A program made the position numbers and the translations under genes. From positions 1 to 49,056 of the forward strand of contig DAORIO010000001.1 in NCBI GenBank assembly GCA_035438585.1: a stretch of DNA of 49,056 nucleotides, read 5' to 3'. Position 1 is the stretch's first letter, and each line of letters starts with the position of its first letter. The notes below the pieces were generated by a model. That model saw only the letters and a program-made list of their open reading frames with translations. It searched no databases and was not told the DNA's origin. Origin of the DNA: DAORIO01 sp035438585. Its GTDB lineage: Bacteria; Patescibacteriota; Minisyncoccia; Phycocordibacterales; UBA9973. Of the stretch, positions 1 to 8,193 are shown piece by piece.

Positions 1-841
1 CTAGATATTCTTTTATATAAAAAACAAAATGAGGGGCTTTTATTTTTATATTGTCTTGCTCTTTCCAGATTACTTTTTCAGCAAGTGCTGTTAAATATTC
101 TTCTTCTGTTATAAAGCCAAGCTCTTTCATTCTTTTTAAAACAAAATTTTTTCTATTTTCTAGATCTTCTAAATGGCTTCCATAAGGAGAATAGTATGTT
201 GGAGCTTGGGGGATAGCTGCTAAATATGCTGATTCTGCCAGAGTTAAATCAGCTGGTTCTTTTCCAAAAAAAGATTTTGAAGCTTCTTGTATTCCGTATA
301 TATTTCCATAAGGAAGTTCATTAAGATAGGTTTCAAGAATTTGGTCTTTTGTCATCTCTTTTTCTATTTTATACGCAAGCATCCATTCTTTTATTTTTCT
401 GGAAATTTTTTTTTCACTTGTTAGAACACTGTTTTTTATTAGTTGTTGGGTTATTGTAGATCCCCCTTGAGTGCTTCCTCCTGTAATATTGTTAAAAATA
501 GCCTTAAGTGTTCTATCTATTCTAACTCCGTTGTGGTTGTAAAATTCTGAATCCTCTACAGCAACAACTGCGTTTTTAATATTTGTACCCATTTGTGTAA
601 AAGGTATAACTGTTCTTTTAAGTGATTCGTGGATATCAAAAAGAACAATTTCTCCTGTTCTGTCGTATATTTTTGTAGATTTAACAATTTTCCTCTCTTC
701 AAAAGATTTTAAATCTGGTATTTTTATTGTTGCTATTGTTATAAAAATAAAACCAGCAAAAATTAACCCTCCCCCAAGTATAAAAAATATAGTATTTCTA
801 ACCCAGTGCTTTTCTAAATGACGCTTTAAATGGTTTTTCAT
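1..841 (-). CDS. Penicillin-binding protein 1A-like transglycosylase, partial (N-terminal part)
   Basis: The reading frame starts at the ATG complementary to 839-841 and runs off the left edge, giving 280 residues without a stop. Seen: a short basic N-terminus, one membrane anchor (about residues 15-37), then a glycosyltransferase family 51 domain with the motifs AVEDSEFYNHNG, GGSTITQQLIKN and YLNELPYGNIYGIQEAS. The family polymerises lipid II into glycan strands outside the membrane. The C-terminal transpeptidase domain would lie outside the window, so a bifunctional class A PBP is inferred rather than seen. It is divergent from tyrS across a 64-nt gap. Confidence 0.9.
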   Translation of the reverse strand, partial: MKNHLKRHLEKHWVRNTIFFILGGGLIFAGFIFITIATIKIPDLKSFEERKIVKSTKIYDRTGEIVLFDIHESLKRTVIPFTQMGTNIKNAVVAVEDSEFYNHNGVRIDRTLKAIFNNITGGSTQGGSTITQQLIKNSVLTSEKKISRKIKEWMLAYKIEKEMTKDQILETYLNELPYGNIYGIQEASKSFFGKEPADLTLAESAYLAAIPQAPTYYSPYGSHLEDLENRKNFVLKRMKELGFITEEEYLTALAEKVIWKEQDNIKIKAPHFVFYIKEYL

Positions 842-905
842 AATGTTTATTAATGATATCACGGACTATTATCAAATTTAACTAAAAAATGATAAAGTAT
901 TACAT

Positions 906-2078
906 ATGTCAGACAACAACTTAGACGAAATATTAACAAGGGGTGTGACAGGGGTAACTGTAAAAGAGAGTCTTTTTAAAAAACTTCAGTCTGGTAAAAA
1001 ATTAAGAATAAAACTCGGTATTGACCCAACAGGGCCATCTATTCACTTAGGTAGAGCAATTCCTCTTAGAAAACTAAGAGATTTCCAAAAAATGGGACAT
1101 AAGGCGGTGTTGGTTGTAGGAGATTTTACCGCCCTTATAGGAGACCCGTCAGATAAGCTAGAAAAGAGGCCAATGCTTACAAAGGAGTCTGTGAAAGAAA
1201 ACATGAAAGCCTATAAAAAAATAATAGGTAAAATTTTAGATATTAAAAAAACAGAATTTGTATATAACTCAAAATGGTTAGCTAAATTAAAATTTGGGGA
1301 AATTGTTGAACTTGCAGAAGCTTTTTCTGTTTCACAAATGATAGAAAGAAGAAATTTTAAAGACAGAATTGAAAAAGGGTTAGAAATTTCACTGCGTGAA
1401 TTTATGTATCCACTCATGCAGGGCTATGATAGCGTTGCTATAAATTCAGACGTAGAGCTTGGTGGATTTGATCAACTTTTTAATTTACACGCCGGACGTA
1501 CAATTCAAAAACATTTTAAAAAGGAAGAGCAGGACATTATGACAACCGAAATGCTTTTAGGAACTGATGGTAGAAAAATGTCTACAAGTTGGGGAAATGT
1601 TATTTTTATAACAGATGAACCAAAAGATATGTTTGGTAAAATTATGAGCATAAGAGACGAAATGATTGTAGATTATTTTAGACTTACGACAGATGAAAAG
1701 TTAGAAGAAATAGAAAATATAAAATCTGCTTTAGAAAAAGGAGCGAACCCAAAAGATTATAAGATTAGGCTTGCATATGAAATTGTAAAACTTTATCACA
1801 CGGATGAAGATGCGAAGGAAGCAAGAGAAAGTTTCACTAGTGTTTTTTCTGGTGGAGGTATTCCAAAAGATGCACCGACGTATAAATTGAGAGAAGGGGA
1901 GACTATTATAGAGAGTCTGTTTAATGCAGGAATAGAATCTAAAACTGAGCTAAAGCGCTTGATTGGAGCGGGTTCAATTAAAAATCTCGATACAGAAGAA
2001 ATGGTAAAAGATTGGAATGAGCCTACTAAAAAGGGAACTTATAAAATAGGAAAACATAGATTTCTTAAGATAATATAA
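906..2078 (+). CDS. tyrS: Tyrosyl-tRNA synthetase
   Basis: Charges tRNA-Tyr with tyrosine in the cytoplasm. The class I signatures are clear: a HIGH-type motif HLGR at residues 47-50 and KMSTS at residues 224-228. The C-terminus (about 325-390) looks like an S4 RNA-binding domain. At 390 residues it has the usual length of the TyrZ-like bacterial type. The ATG at 906 is preceded by an AT-rich stretch with TAAAGT about 7 nt upstream, so a leaderless or very short-leader mRNA is likely. A strong intrinsic terminator follows directly. No anomaly is seen. Confidence 0.97.
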   Translation: MSDNNLDEILTRGVTGVTVKESLFKKLQSGKKLRIKLGIDPTGPSIHLGRAIPLRKLRDFQKMGHKAVLVVGDFTALIGDPSDKLEKRPMLTKESVKENMKAYKKIIGKILDIKKTEFVYNSKWLAKLKFGEIVELAEAFSVSQMIERRNFKDRIEKGLEISLREFMYPLMQGYDSVAINSDVELGGFDQLFNLHAGRTIQKHFKKEEQDIMTTEMLLGTDGRKMSTSWGNVIFITDEPKDMFGKIMSIRDEMIVDYFRLTTDEKLEEIENIKSALEKGANPKDYKIRLAYEIVKLYHTDEDAKEARESFTSVFSGGGIPKDAPTYKLREGETIIESLFNAGIESKTELKRLIGAGSIKNLDTEEMVKDWNEPTKKGTYKIGKHRFLKII

Positions 2079-2080
2079 AA

Positions 2081-2105
2081 AAAAACCAGCATTGCTGGTT
2101 TTTTG
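2081..2105 (+). terminator. Intrinsic terminator of tyrS
   Basis: AAAAACCAGC - ATT - GCTGGTTTTTT: a GC-containing stem flanked by A and T runs, three nucleotides after the tyrS stop. Its symmetry could let it act on the minus strand too. Confidence 0.85.
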
Positions 2106-2144
2106 TTTATCTAAAATCTATATTCTAATTATCTAAATTCTAGC

Positions 2145-2390
2145 CTAGCTTTCTTCTTCTTCGTTTTCAAAATCAAAATCTTTGCCACCAAAATCGCCAA
2201 CAGATTCTTCTGATTCTTCCAAGAGTGGGTCATCTTCAATCCCTGCTTCTACTGCCAAAACCTCATCTAGCGCCCCTTCTGTTTCTTCCTCTTCTTCGTC
2301 GTCATCATCGCTTACAATATGAAAACCAGAAGGTATAACTTCCTCTATATCTTTTTCGAAAAACTCATCTTCTTGATCTGCTCGTGCCAT
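2145..2390 (-). CDS. Small highly acidic protein of unknown function
   Basis: 81 residues with an extreme excess of Asp and Glu (runs such as DDDDEEEEE near residues 28-36), no Cys, no membrane segment and no signal peptide. I do not recognise the family. Short acidic proteins of this kind are common in Parcubacteria and are usually annotated as hypothetical. The frame is likely real because the region has no competing ORF and lies between terminators and ruvC. Upstream (2391-2480) is AT-rich and may hold its promoter. A role such as DNA mimicry or protein binding would be guesswork. Confidence 0.65.
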   Translation of the reverse strand: MARADQEDEFFEKDIEEVIPSGFHIVSDDDDEEEEETEGALDEVLAVEAGIEDDPLLEESEESVGDFGGKDFDFENEEEES

Positions 2391-2480
2391 ATTTTTTAAA
2401 AATAAATTTATTTGCTATTAAGATAATAGTTTTATACAAAATAAATAAAAAAGATGCAACTTTTTTAACAAGGGGAAAAA

Positions 2481-2972
2481 CTAAATTTTTTTAAATCCAC
2501 CAGCAACGGCGATGGCGATAGCGTCTATTTCGTCGTCTAGTATTTTTTTATCAGGCAAAATAAATATTTTAGAAACCATTTTATAAATTGCTTCTTTTGA
2601 AGCGTGTCCGTACCCTGTAATAGAGAGTTTTATTTCTGGTGGAGTCATTTCGACAATTTCTATATTATTTTTCCTAGCTAAATATTTTATAACTCCACGT
2701 ACTTCAGACACCGCCATCGCTGTTTTTTGGTTTTTTACGATAAAAAGATTTTCAATAGAAATTAATTCTGGTTTAAATTTTTCGATTATTTTTTCAAGAC
2801 CCGTTGCAATACTAAAAAGTCTGTCAGAAAATTCTTCTTTTTTGTCACTTCGAAGACAATCTGAAAAAAGTAGCCTTGGTTTGTTTGCGTTTTCGATTAC
2901 AGCTACGCCGAGTCTTTCATAACCAGGATCAATCCCTAGAATAATTTTAGGAGAATGTTTAGATATTTTCAT
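2481..2972 (-). CDS. ruvC: Crossover junction endodeoxyribonuclease RuvC
   Basis: Holliday-junction resolvase of the RuvABC system, acting as a dimer with the RuvAB branch-migration motor. Seen: the RNase H-fold start ILGIDPGYERLG with catalytic Asp15, the second acidic motif ISIEN, and the C-terminal acidic pair in DDEIDAIAIA. The length of 163 residues is normal. Its 5' end overlaps the 3' end of ruvB by 14 nt, which indicates translational coupling. ruvA is not adjacent but lies at 21876-22454. Confidence 0.95.
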   Translation of the reverse strand: MKISKHSPKIILGIDPGYERLGVAVIENANKPRLLFSDCLRSDKKEEFSDRLFSIATGLEKIIEKFKPELISIENLFIVKNQKTAMAVSEVRGVIKYLARKNNIEIVEMTPPEIKLSITGYGHASKEAIYKMVSKIFILPDKKILDDEIDAIAIAVAGGFKKI

Positions 2973-3954
2973 CTTCTAGATATTTTTTTCCACTGGCGGT
3001 TATTGTTCTGCCTCGAGGGGTTCTTTCAATAAAACCAATTTGCATTAAGTACGGTTCCACAACGTCTTCAAGAGTTTCGTCTTCTTCTTGCAGAGAGGCT
3101 GAAAGAGTTTTTAATCCGACAGGGCCACCATTAAATTTATTTTGAAGAGTTTTTAAAAATTCTCTTTCAGTTTTTCCAAGCCCACGATTGTCTATTCCCA
3201 AGAGACGCATTGCGTCATCAATAGTACCTTTGTCCATCTTGGTTTTTTTTACTTGAGCAAAGTCGCGAACTCTTTTTAGTAGATGGTTTGCTATACGTGG
3301 AGTAAAACGACTTCTTTTGGCGATTTCTTCAATTTCTTCGTTTTTTATTTCCACCCCGAGAAGTTGGCTTGAGCGATTTAATATTTTTTTTATTTCTTGA
3401 TTTGTATAAAAATCTAGCCTAAAAACTCCACCTGAAAATCTTGATCGAAGAGGGGATGACAAAAGGGCGACTCTTGTTGTTGCTGCAATCAAAGTGAAGC
3501 TTGGTAGTTCGAGTTGAATTGTTCTAGCAGACGCGCCTTTTCCTATTACAATGTCAAGACTGCCGGCTTCCATGGCAGGGTAGAGAACTTCTTCTATTTG
3601 TTTATTTAAACGATGTATTTCATCTATAAAGAAAATATCTCCTTCAGATAGATTTGTAAGAATTGCGGCCAAGTCTCCAACTTTTAATAGTGCAGCCCCA
3701 GAAGTTATTTTTATATTTCTTCCTGTTTCTTTTGCAATAACATGAGCAAGAGTTGTTTTTCCAAGTCCAGGAGGTCCATAAAATAAAATATGCTCAGGTG
3801 TGTGGCCGCGCTCAGTCGCCGCTTGTATTAAAATTTTTACATTTTCTTTTATTAGGTCTTGCCCAACATACTCCTCCCAGTTGTGCGGGCGGAGAGTCTT
3901 GTCCAAAACCTCATCGTCATTTAGTTTTTTATAGTTTTCTTCAGCGCTTGACAT
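2959..3954 (-). CDS. ruvB: Holliday junction branch migration helicase RuvB
   Basis: AAA+ motor that drives branch migration with RuvA. Walker A GPPGLGKTT spans residues 60-68 and Walker B DEIH residues 111-114. Sensor residues lie in the IAATTR region, the arginine-finger segment reads LLSSPLRSRF, and a C-terminal winged helix ends near FIERTPRGR. At 331 residues it has the family length. It is the first gene of a ruvB-ruvC operon with a 14-nt overlap. The ATG at 3952-3954 is chosen because alignment to the family would start there and no upstream in-frame ATG is needed. Confidence 0.97.
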   Translation of the reverse strand: MSSAEENYKKLNDDEVLDKTLRPHNWEEYVGQDLIKENVKILIQAATERGHTPEHILFYGPPGLGKTTLAHVIAKETGRNIKITSGAALLKVGDLAAILTNLSEGDIFFIDEIHRLNKQIEEVLYPAMEAGSLDIVIGKGASARTIQLELPSFTLIAATTRVALLSSPLRSRFSGGVFRLDFYTNQEIKKILNRSSQLLGVEIKNEEIEEIAKRSRFTPRIANHLLKRVRDFAQVKKTKMDKGTIDDAMRLLGIDNRGLGKTEREFLKTLQNKFNGGPVGLKTLSASLQEEDETLEDVVEPYLMQIGFIERTPRGRTITASGKKYLEDENI

Positions 3955-4104
3955 AAAAATTTTTATATGCTAGAATCCTGTCAGAATTTAAATTTATCTA
4001 ATTTAAGGTCAAAAATAATAATTTTTTAAGTAATACACACCTTGTTAACAGGGTTGTCTACATATTTTTAAAAATATTACTTGACCTCATCTTATAATAG
4101 CAGA

Positions 4105-4272
4105 AAGAGATTAAAAAGGCTTAAATCTCTAAGCAATCGGGCACTTGTCAATAGGTTTTTTGGAAAGGACGTTCTGGTTTCACTTCGGTGGGCCACTGGG
4201 GCTATCCTTACCGTCGACCTTACTTCTGTCGGAAGCGATGGAAGGATTGTTTAGAGGTTTAAGCTTTTTTTG
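4105..4272 (+). ncRNA. Candidate structured non-coding RNA of about 165 nt, class unknown
   Basis: A consensus -10 box TATAAT lies at 4093-4098. A closing stem of 20 pairs joins 4119-4138 with 4245-4264 (two G-U pairs only) and is followed by a T run at 4265-4271, as expected for a terminator. Inside are two further hairpins. One has a TTCG loop near 4184-4187. The other is a nested stem pairing ATCCTT (about 4204) with AAGGAT, CCGTCG with CGATGG, and CTTC with GAAG. The size and long closing stem resemble 6S RNA. The branching is not typical, however, and I see no tmRNA, RNase P or SRP signature. Class assignment is open. Confidence 0.6.
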
Positions 4273-4308
4273 TTTAGTATTTTAGTAATTAGTATATTAG
4301 TATTTAGA

Positions 4309-4350
4309 ATTAAAAACACATCTAAGCTATGACGCAGGTGTGTTTTTAAT
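4309..4350. terminator. Second hairpin downstream of the RNA candidate, possible bidirectional terminator
   Basis: ATTAAAAACACA (4309-4320) and TGTGTTTTTAAT (4339-4350) are perfect reverse complements around an 18-nt loop. The stem is AT-rich apart from the ACACA core. It could back up termination of the RNA at 4105-4272 or serve the minus-strand small ORF side. No other gene explains it. Confidence 0.4.
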
Positions 4351-4420
4351 TTACTTTCAAGATTAAAACTTTATAAGGCGAATTGATGATAGTGATGTAT
4401 TGATGTAAATTCATTCTAAA

Positions 4421-4522
4421 TCAAAAGTGTTCTAACTTAATAATTAAAAAAGTGAAAGTTAACAAAAAGAACGTACTTCCCCCTATTAGTATATGTTGTA
4501 GTGTCATTTCTGCGCTCGACAT
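4421..4522 (-). CDS. Possible 33-residue membrane peptide
   Basis: A 33-codon frame starts at the ATG complementary to 4520-4522 and ends at TGA (4421-4423). It is preceded by AAAGGA seven nt upstream of the ATG, a better Shine-Dalgarno than most genes in this window have. After a short polar start the peptide is hydrophobic (about residues 10-29, core ILIGGSTFFLLTFTFLIIKL) and ends with charged residues, as in a single-span peptide. It is short enough to be chance, so confidence is low. It fills an otherwise empty stretch between pilB and the RNA candidate. Confidence 0.3.
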   Translation of the reverse strand: MSSAEMTLQHILIGGSTFFLLTFTFLIIKLEHF

Positions 4523-4572
4523 ACTTAAGTCCTTTATGTTTGTGGAATTGGTGTCGTGTAAGGCTTAAATTT

Positions 4573-4600
4573 AAAAACCGGAGAATATTCTCCGGTTTTT
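4573..4600. terminator. Strong terminator downstream of pilB
   Basis: AAAAACCGGAGA - ATAT - TCTCCGGTTTTT, 12 perfect pairs with A and T tails, 45 nt beyond the pilB stop. It is symmetrical and could act in both directions. Confidence 0.85.
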
Positions 4601-4645
4601 CTTTATCTAATATACTAATTACTAACTTGCTAAAATACTCAACTT

Positions 4646-6343
4646 TTATTCTTCCTCTAGATCCACAACGCTTTTTACTTCTTCAAGTGATGTTGTTCCA
4701 TTTAGTATTTTCAAAACCCCATCTTCTTTCATATCCAAGATTCCTTGTTTTTCGGAAACTTTTTTTATTTCATGTTCAGATGGATTTTGAGGTATAAGCG
4801 CCTCCATTGCATCGTCTGTTAGTATGGCTTCAAATATTCCAATTCGCCCCCTGTATCCAGTTTTATTACATTTATCACATCCAACTGGTGCATAAATTTC
4901 ATAAGGAGGTTGCGTGTTTATTCCATATTCTGTCATGTCTTTTCCTTCGGCCTTGGCGTCATCAATAATTTTTTTCAAAAGAGTTTCTTCTTCGGGTGTG
5001 GCTCCAACTTTTTTTCGGCACTCTGTACACAACTTTCTAACTAGTCTTTGGGCGATAGACATTTTCAAAGCAGAAACTAAAATTTTTGGATTTACCTCAA
5101 GGTCTATTAGGCGGGGAACAACACCTCCGGCATTGTTTGTGTGTAGTGTTGAGAAGACAAGGTGTCCAGTAAGGGCTGATTCAACGGCTGTTTTTGCTGT
5201 GTCTGGGTCTCGTATTTCACCAACCATTATTACGTCAGGGTCCTGTCTAAGAGCACTTTTTAGTCCTTCAAAAAAAGTATAACCCTTGTCTGGTTCGACT
5301 TGAGTCTGACTTAGTCCAGGCAAATGATATTCAACAGGATCTTCAATTGTGATTATTTTTATTTCCGGAGAATAAATTTTTTGCATGAAAGCATAAAGTG
5401 TTGTTGTTTTACCAGAACCCGTTGGTCCAGTAATCAAAATCAAACCATTCGGTTTTTGAATTTCTAGCAACGTTTGTTTGTAGAGTTTTTCTGTCATTCC
5501 AAGTTCTTCAACTTGAACACGAATTGATTTTGGGTTTAGTATTCGCATTACGATTGATTCACCGTACGCTCCAGGCATTGCAGAAACACGAAGAGAAATT
5601 TCATCTTTGTCTAGCCAAATAGAAAATCTTCCATCTTGAGAAGATTGAGTCGTTGTAAGCTTCATTCCTGCTAAAAGTTTTATGCGAGAATTTAAAAATT
5701 TAAATGTCGGGTAATCTATTCTAAGAATTTCTTGGAGTATTCCGTCTATTCTCATTCGAAAACGAACATTAGTTTCTTCTGGTTCTAAATGTATATCAGA
5801 GGCACCGATACCAATAGATCCACCAATCATAATCTCAAGCATTCGAGACACTTTGTGAGTGTTGTCGTTTTGTTTTACTTCTTCAATTGCTTTCAAAACA
5901 TCCTCAACTGATTTTATTTCATCTGCTAGTTTTTTTAGGCTCTCTTCTGAGACATCAAGACTTCCTGATTTTACTTTTGCTGCATAAGAAATTTCTTCAT
6001 AGCGCGCCCAGGCTTTTTCAAGTGACGCGCGCGATGCCATAAACCATTTAATAACATAACCCTTTTTTTCTATTTCTTCTTCAAAAATTCTTATGTCATC
6101 TCTTGCTGGGGCACGAACGGCAATAGAAACAATCTTTCCAGAAAGGTTAAACGGGGCAACTTCGAGCTCTCGAGCCCTTTTTTCATCAATTAGCTTTAGG
6201 GCTTCATTTTCAATACCAACACCTGTGAGGTTTATCGAGGGAATTTCATACTTGTCTCTGGCCAGTGTCTCCACAAGCTCCTCTTCTTCTTTGAGGTGTA
6301 GGTCGTCAACGAACTTTTTGTTCTTTTCGTCTGTGTCGCTCAT
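4646..6343 (-). CDS. pilB: Type IV pilus assembly ATPase PilB (GspE/PulE family)
   Basis: Cytoplasmic hexameric ATPase that powers pilus extension. The N-terminal third is a degenerate MshEN-like region. The core has Walker A GPTGSGKTTT, the Asp box and Walker B (DPDVIMVGEIRDPDTA), and His-box residues in TGHLVFSTLHTNNA. A zinc-binding tetracysteine follows: CTEC, then CDKCNKTGYRG. At 565 residues it is normal for PilB. It lies alone here; pilM, pilN and pilO are at 32.3-34.4 kb. On its strand TATAAT ends six nt before the ATG, so the mRNA is probably leaderless. Confidence 0.95.
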   Translation of the reverse strand: MSDTDEKNKKFVDDLHLKEEEELVETLARDKYEIPSINLTGVGIENEALKLIDEKRARELEVAPFNLSGKIVSIAVRAPARDDIRIFEEEIEKKGYVIKWFMASRASLEKAWARYEEISYAAKVKSGSLDVSEESLKKLADEIKSVEDVLKAIEEVKQNDNTHKVSRMLEIMIGGSIGIGASDIHLEPEETNVRFRMRIDGILQEILRIDYPTFKFLNSRIKLLAGMKLTTTQSSQDGRFSIWLDKDEISLRVSAMPGAYGESIVMRILNPKSIRVQVEELGMTEKLYKQTLLEIQKPNGLILITGPTGSGKTTTLYAFMQKIYSPEIKIITIEDPVEYHLPGLSQTQVEPDKGYTFFEGLKSALRQDPDVIMVGEIRDPDTAKTAVESALTGHLVFSTLHTNNAGGVVPRLIDLEVNPKILVSALKMSIAQRLVRKLCTECRKKVGATPEEETLLKKIIDDAKAEGKDMTEYGINTQPPYEIYAPVGCDKCNKTGYRGRIGIFEAILTDDAMEALIPQNPSEHEIKKVSEKQGILDMKEDGVLKILNGTTSLEEVKSVVDLEEE

Positions 6344-6401
6344 ATGATTATTATAGCAATTTAACCTTTAAAAATAAGGGTAAAAAGGGGGAGAAAGGCT
6401 A

Positions 6402-6430
6402 TTGACAATAGGTTGTTTTTGTGATAAACT
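6402..6430 (+). promoter_or_regulatory. Sigma70-type promoter of the 6458 gene
   Basis: TTGACA (6402-6407), 17-nt spacer, TAAACT (6425-6430). Transcription would start near 6437, leaving a leader of about 20 nt with no Shine-Dalgarno before the ATG at 6458. Confidence 0.75.
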
Positions 6431-6457
6431 AATACCAAACTAAAAAAACTTCAGACT

Positions 6458-8071
6458 ATGAAAAAAATGATCTTTGTAATATTAATGTGTGTTGCCAAAA
6501 TGGCAACTGCTCAAGAAATTAGCCCGCTTGTCCCGTATAAAACGGGAAAAGCTAACCACTCGATAATCGAGATGGAGCAAAAGCTAAGAGACAACCCTTC
6601 AATTGTAAAAAATTGGGGATCTGTAATAGAACGCGCAGCTTGGAGAGATGGATGGGCTCATGAAGTGAGTCCTGAATTTTTTCAAGAAAAAAAGTATATC
6701 TTGTTTTGTTTAAGAAAAAGTTATCAGGTTAAAAAGAATTTCAAAAAAGGTGATTTTGCCACTTTTGGAACTAAATCTGACGGAGAACTTGCTTCAACAG
6801 AAAGAGACCCTTATTCAGGTGAACTTTTTTTAGAACTGGATCCTAACGATTTAGAAACTGAAAGCTTTCGCCTTTCCCAAGACTATCCTCCGTTTGTTTA
6901 CGCAAGCTCTGTTTGTATGAACGGCGTGGATGTTTATGCAAGGCAGGTTAGTTCTGATGTATCCCCGACGCCGAGGTTGAATCGCAACAACGACGGGTAT
7001 ACACAAGCTTCACCAAGTGAAGGAAATGTGAGATACGCAGAGCCTGAATTTAGGCAAACAGAACCGAGTACTGGAAATACCTATATTACCAATAATTATT
7101 TTCCCGATGAGGGAGAAATTAATTATGAGCAAGATGAGTACGGCGAGTATCAAGACTCAAGGTTGAGTTTTTGGTTTGCGTTGAATATATCTGCTGGTCC
7201 AATATATGTAAATCCGTATTCTAATTATGCCTATGTTGGTAATCAGCCTGGTTGTAACAATGGTAACTATTCACAGCCTTATGTTTGTATTGGCCATCAG
7301 GGTAACAACGGTGTTCCTAGTATTAGTAATGTAAGTTATTTTAACCAAACGGTTAATAATATTTATAACTATAACTATAATTACAATTACAACAGTACTA
7401 CCATTGTAACTAACCCACCGCCAGTTCCACCGGTTGTCGGTAACCCTATTGATCCGTCTACTGGAGATGTTGCCTATGATCCCATAGAACCCTCAAATAG
7501 AACTCATGCCGGTTTTGCAAAAAACAAAGGAATTGCACCTATTAAAGGTATTAAGCAAGTTCCAGCAAATCAAAATGATGGACTTGCAAGTAATTCTATT
7601 CCTCGCCCTATGAAGCCAGGTGCAACAGTTGACTCTCGTCCAAAGACGAACTTGGATCAGGGTACATCAGTTGCTGGCGCTAGACCTGGTTCTAGGCCAA
7701 ACCCAAGTGCTGGTTCGGTAAAGCCTGAATCTCGACCTAGTCAAAAATCTCCAAATTATTTTATGCGAGACCCGCGACAAGATCAGCCTCAGGCTAGCCA
7801 AACTCCACAATCTAGGCCGACGACAAAGCAAAACCAAACTCAAACGAACGGTTATTCGCAAAGTCGACCACAAGAAAGGAGTAATTACAATCAAAATCCT
7901 CGTGGTTCGAATCCTCAACAGGCAAGAACTTCACAGCCGTCTTCAAGGCCAAGTTATGGCAACAGTAGTCCCGCAAGACAAACTGCCTATAATGCTCCTT
8001 CAAGAGGAAGTGCTCCAAGTGGAGGACGCGGAAACTCTGGCGGAGGAAATTCTGGTGGACGTAGTAGGTAA
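6458..8071 (+). CDS. Exported low-complexity protein with Arg/Ser/Pro/Gly-rich tail
   Basis: 537 residues. The signal peptide (residues 1-19) ends in ATAQ, a cleavage style typical of Bacteroidota. Residues 20-165 form a folded-looking domain with several Trp and two Cys. The middle is rich in Asn and Tyr, including a perfect (NY) repeat near residues 303-310. The tail from about 390 has recurring SRP tripeptides and ends in a Gly-Gly-Asn-Ser-rich, basic segment. I do not recognise the family. It is probably a secreted or cell-surface protein, and the basic tail could bind nucleic acid or wall polymer, but that is inference. It has its own promoter and terminator. Confidence 0.8.
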   Translation: MKKMIFVILMCVAKMATAQEISPLVPYKTGKANHSIIEMEQKLRDNPSIVKNWGSVIERAAWRDGWAHEVSPEFFQEKKYILFCLRKSYQVKKNFKKGDFATFGTKSDGELASTERDPYSGELFLELDPNDLETESFRLSQDYPPFVYASSVCMNGVDVYARQVSSDVSPTPRLNRNNDGYTQASPSEGNVRYAEPEFRQTEPSTGNTYITNNYFPDEGEINYEQDEYGEYQDSRLSFWFALNISAGPIYVNPYSNYAYVGNQPGCNNGNYSQPYVCIGHQGNNGVPSISNVSYFNQTVNNIYNYNYNYNYNSTTIVTNPPPVPPVVGNPIDPSTGDVAYDPIEPSNRTHAGFAKNKGIAPIKGIKQVPANQNDGLASNSIPRPMKPGATVDSRPKTNLDQGTSVAGARPGSRPNPSAGSVKPESRPSQKSPNYFMRDPRQDQPQASQTPQSRPTTKQNQTQTNGYSQSRPQERSNYNQNPRGSNPQQARTSQPSSRPSYGNSSPARQTAYNAPSRGSAPSGGRGNSGGGNSGGRSR

Positions 8072-8097
8072 CAAATTAATTAACACACATTTTTAGC

Positions 8098-8127
8098 AAA
8101 GCCCTCACTTAGGTGAGGGCTTTTTTT
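8098..8127 (+). terminator. Intrinsic terminator after the 6458 gene
   Basis: GCCCTCAC - TTAG - GTGAGGGC followed by seven T. Eight GC-rich pairs with a preceding A run. Confidence 0.9.
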
Positions 8128-8133
8128 ATTCCC

Positions 8134-8162
8134 TTGACAATAATGCCTATATATGATACTAT
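8134..8162 (+). promoter_or_regulatory. Promoter of the Ig-repeat protein; fixes its start codon
   Basis: TTGACA (8134-8139), exactly 17 nt, TACTAT (8157-8162). The predicted start of transcription near 8169 lies downstream of the first possible in-frame ATG codons (8113-8170), so translation must begin at the ATG at 8194. Confidence 0.8.
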
Positions 8163-8193
8163 GTACATGTTAAAAGAATTATTAGATTTATAT

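Noticed and set aside
4501..4797. 98-codon plus-strand frame opposite the pilB 3' end
   Set aside because: Mostly antisense to pilB codons and contains the terminator; no plausible protein features.
7667..8018. Minus-strand frames opposite the 6458 gene tail
   Set aside because: Antisense shadows of the repetitive Ser/Arg/Pro-rich coding region, without promoters or starts of their own.
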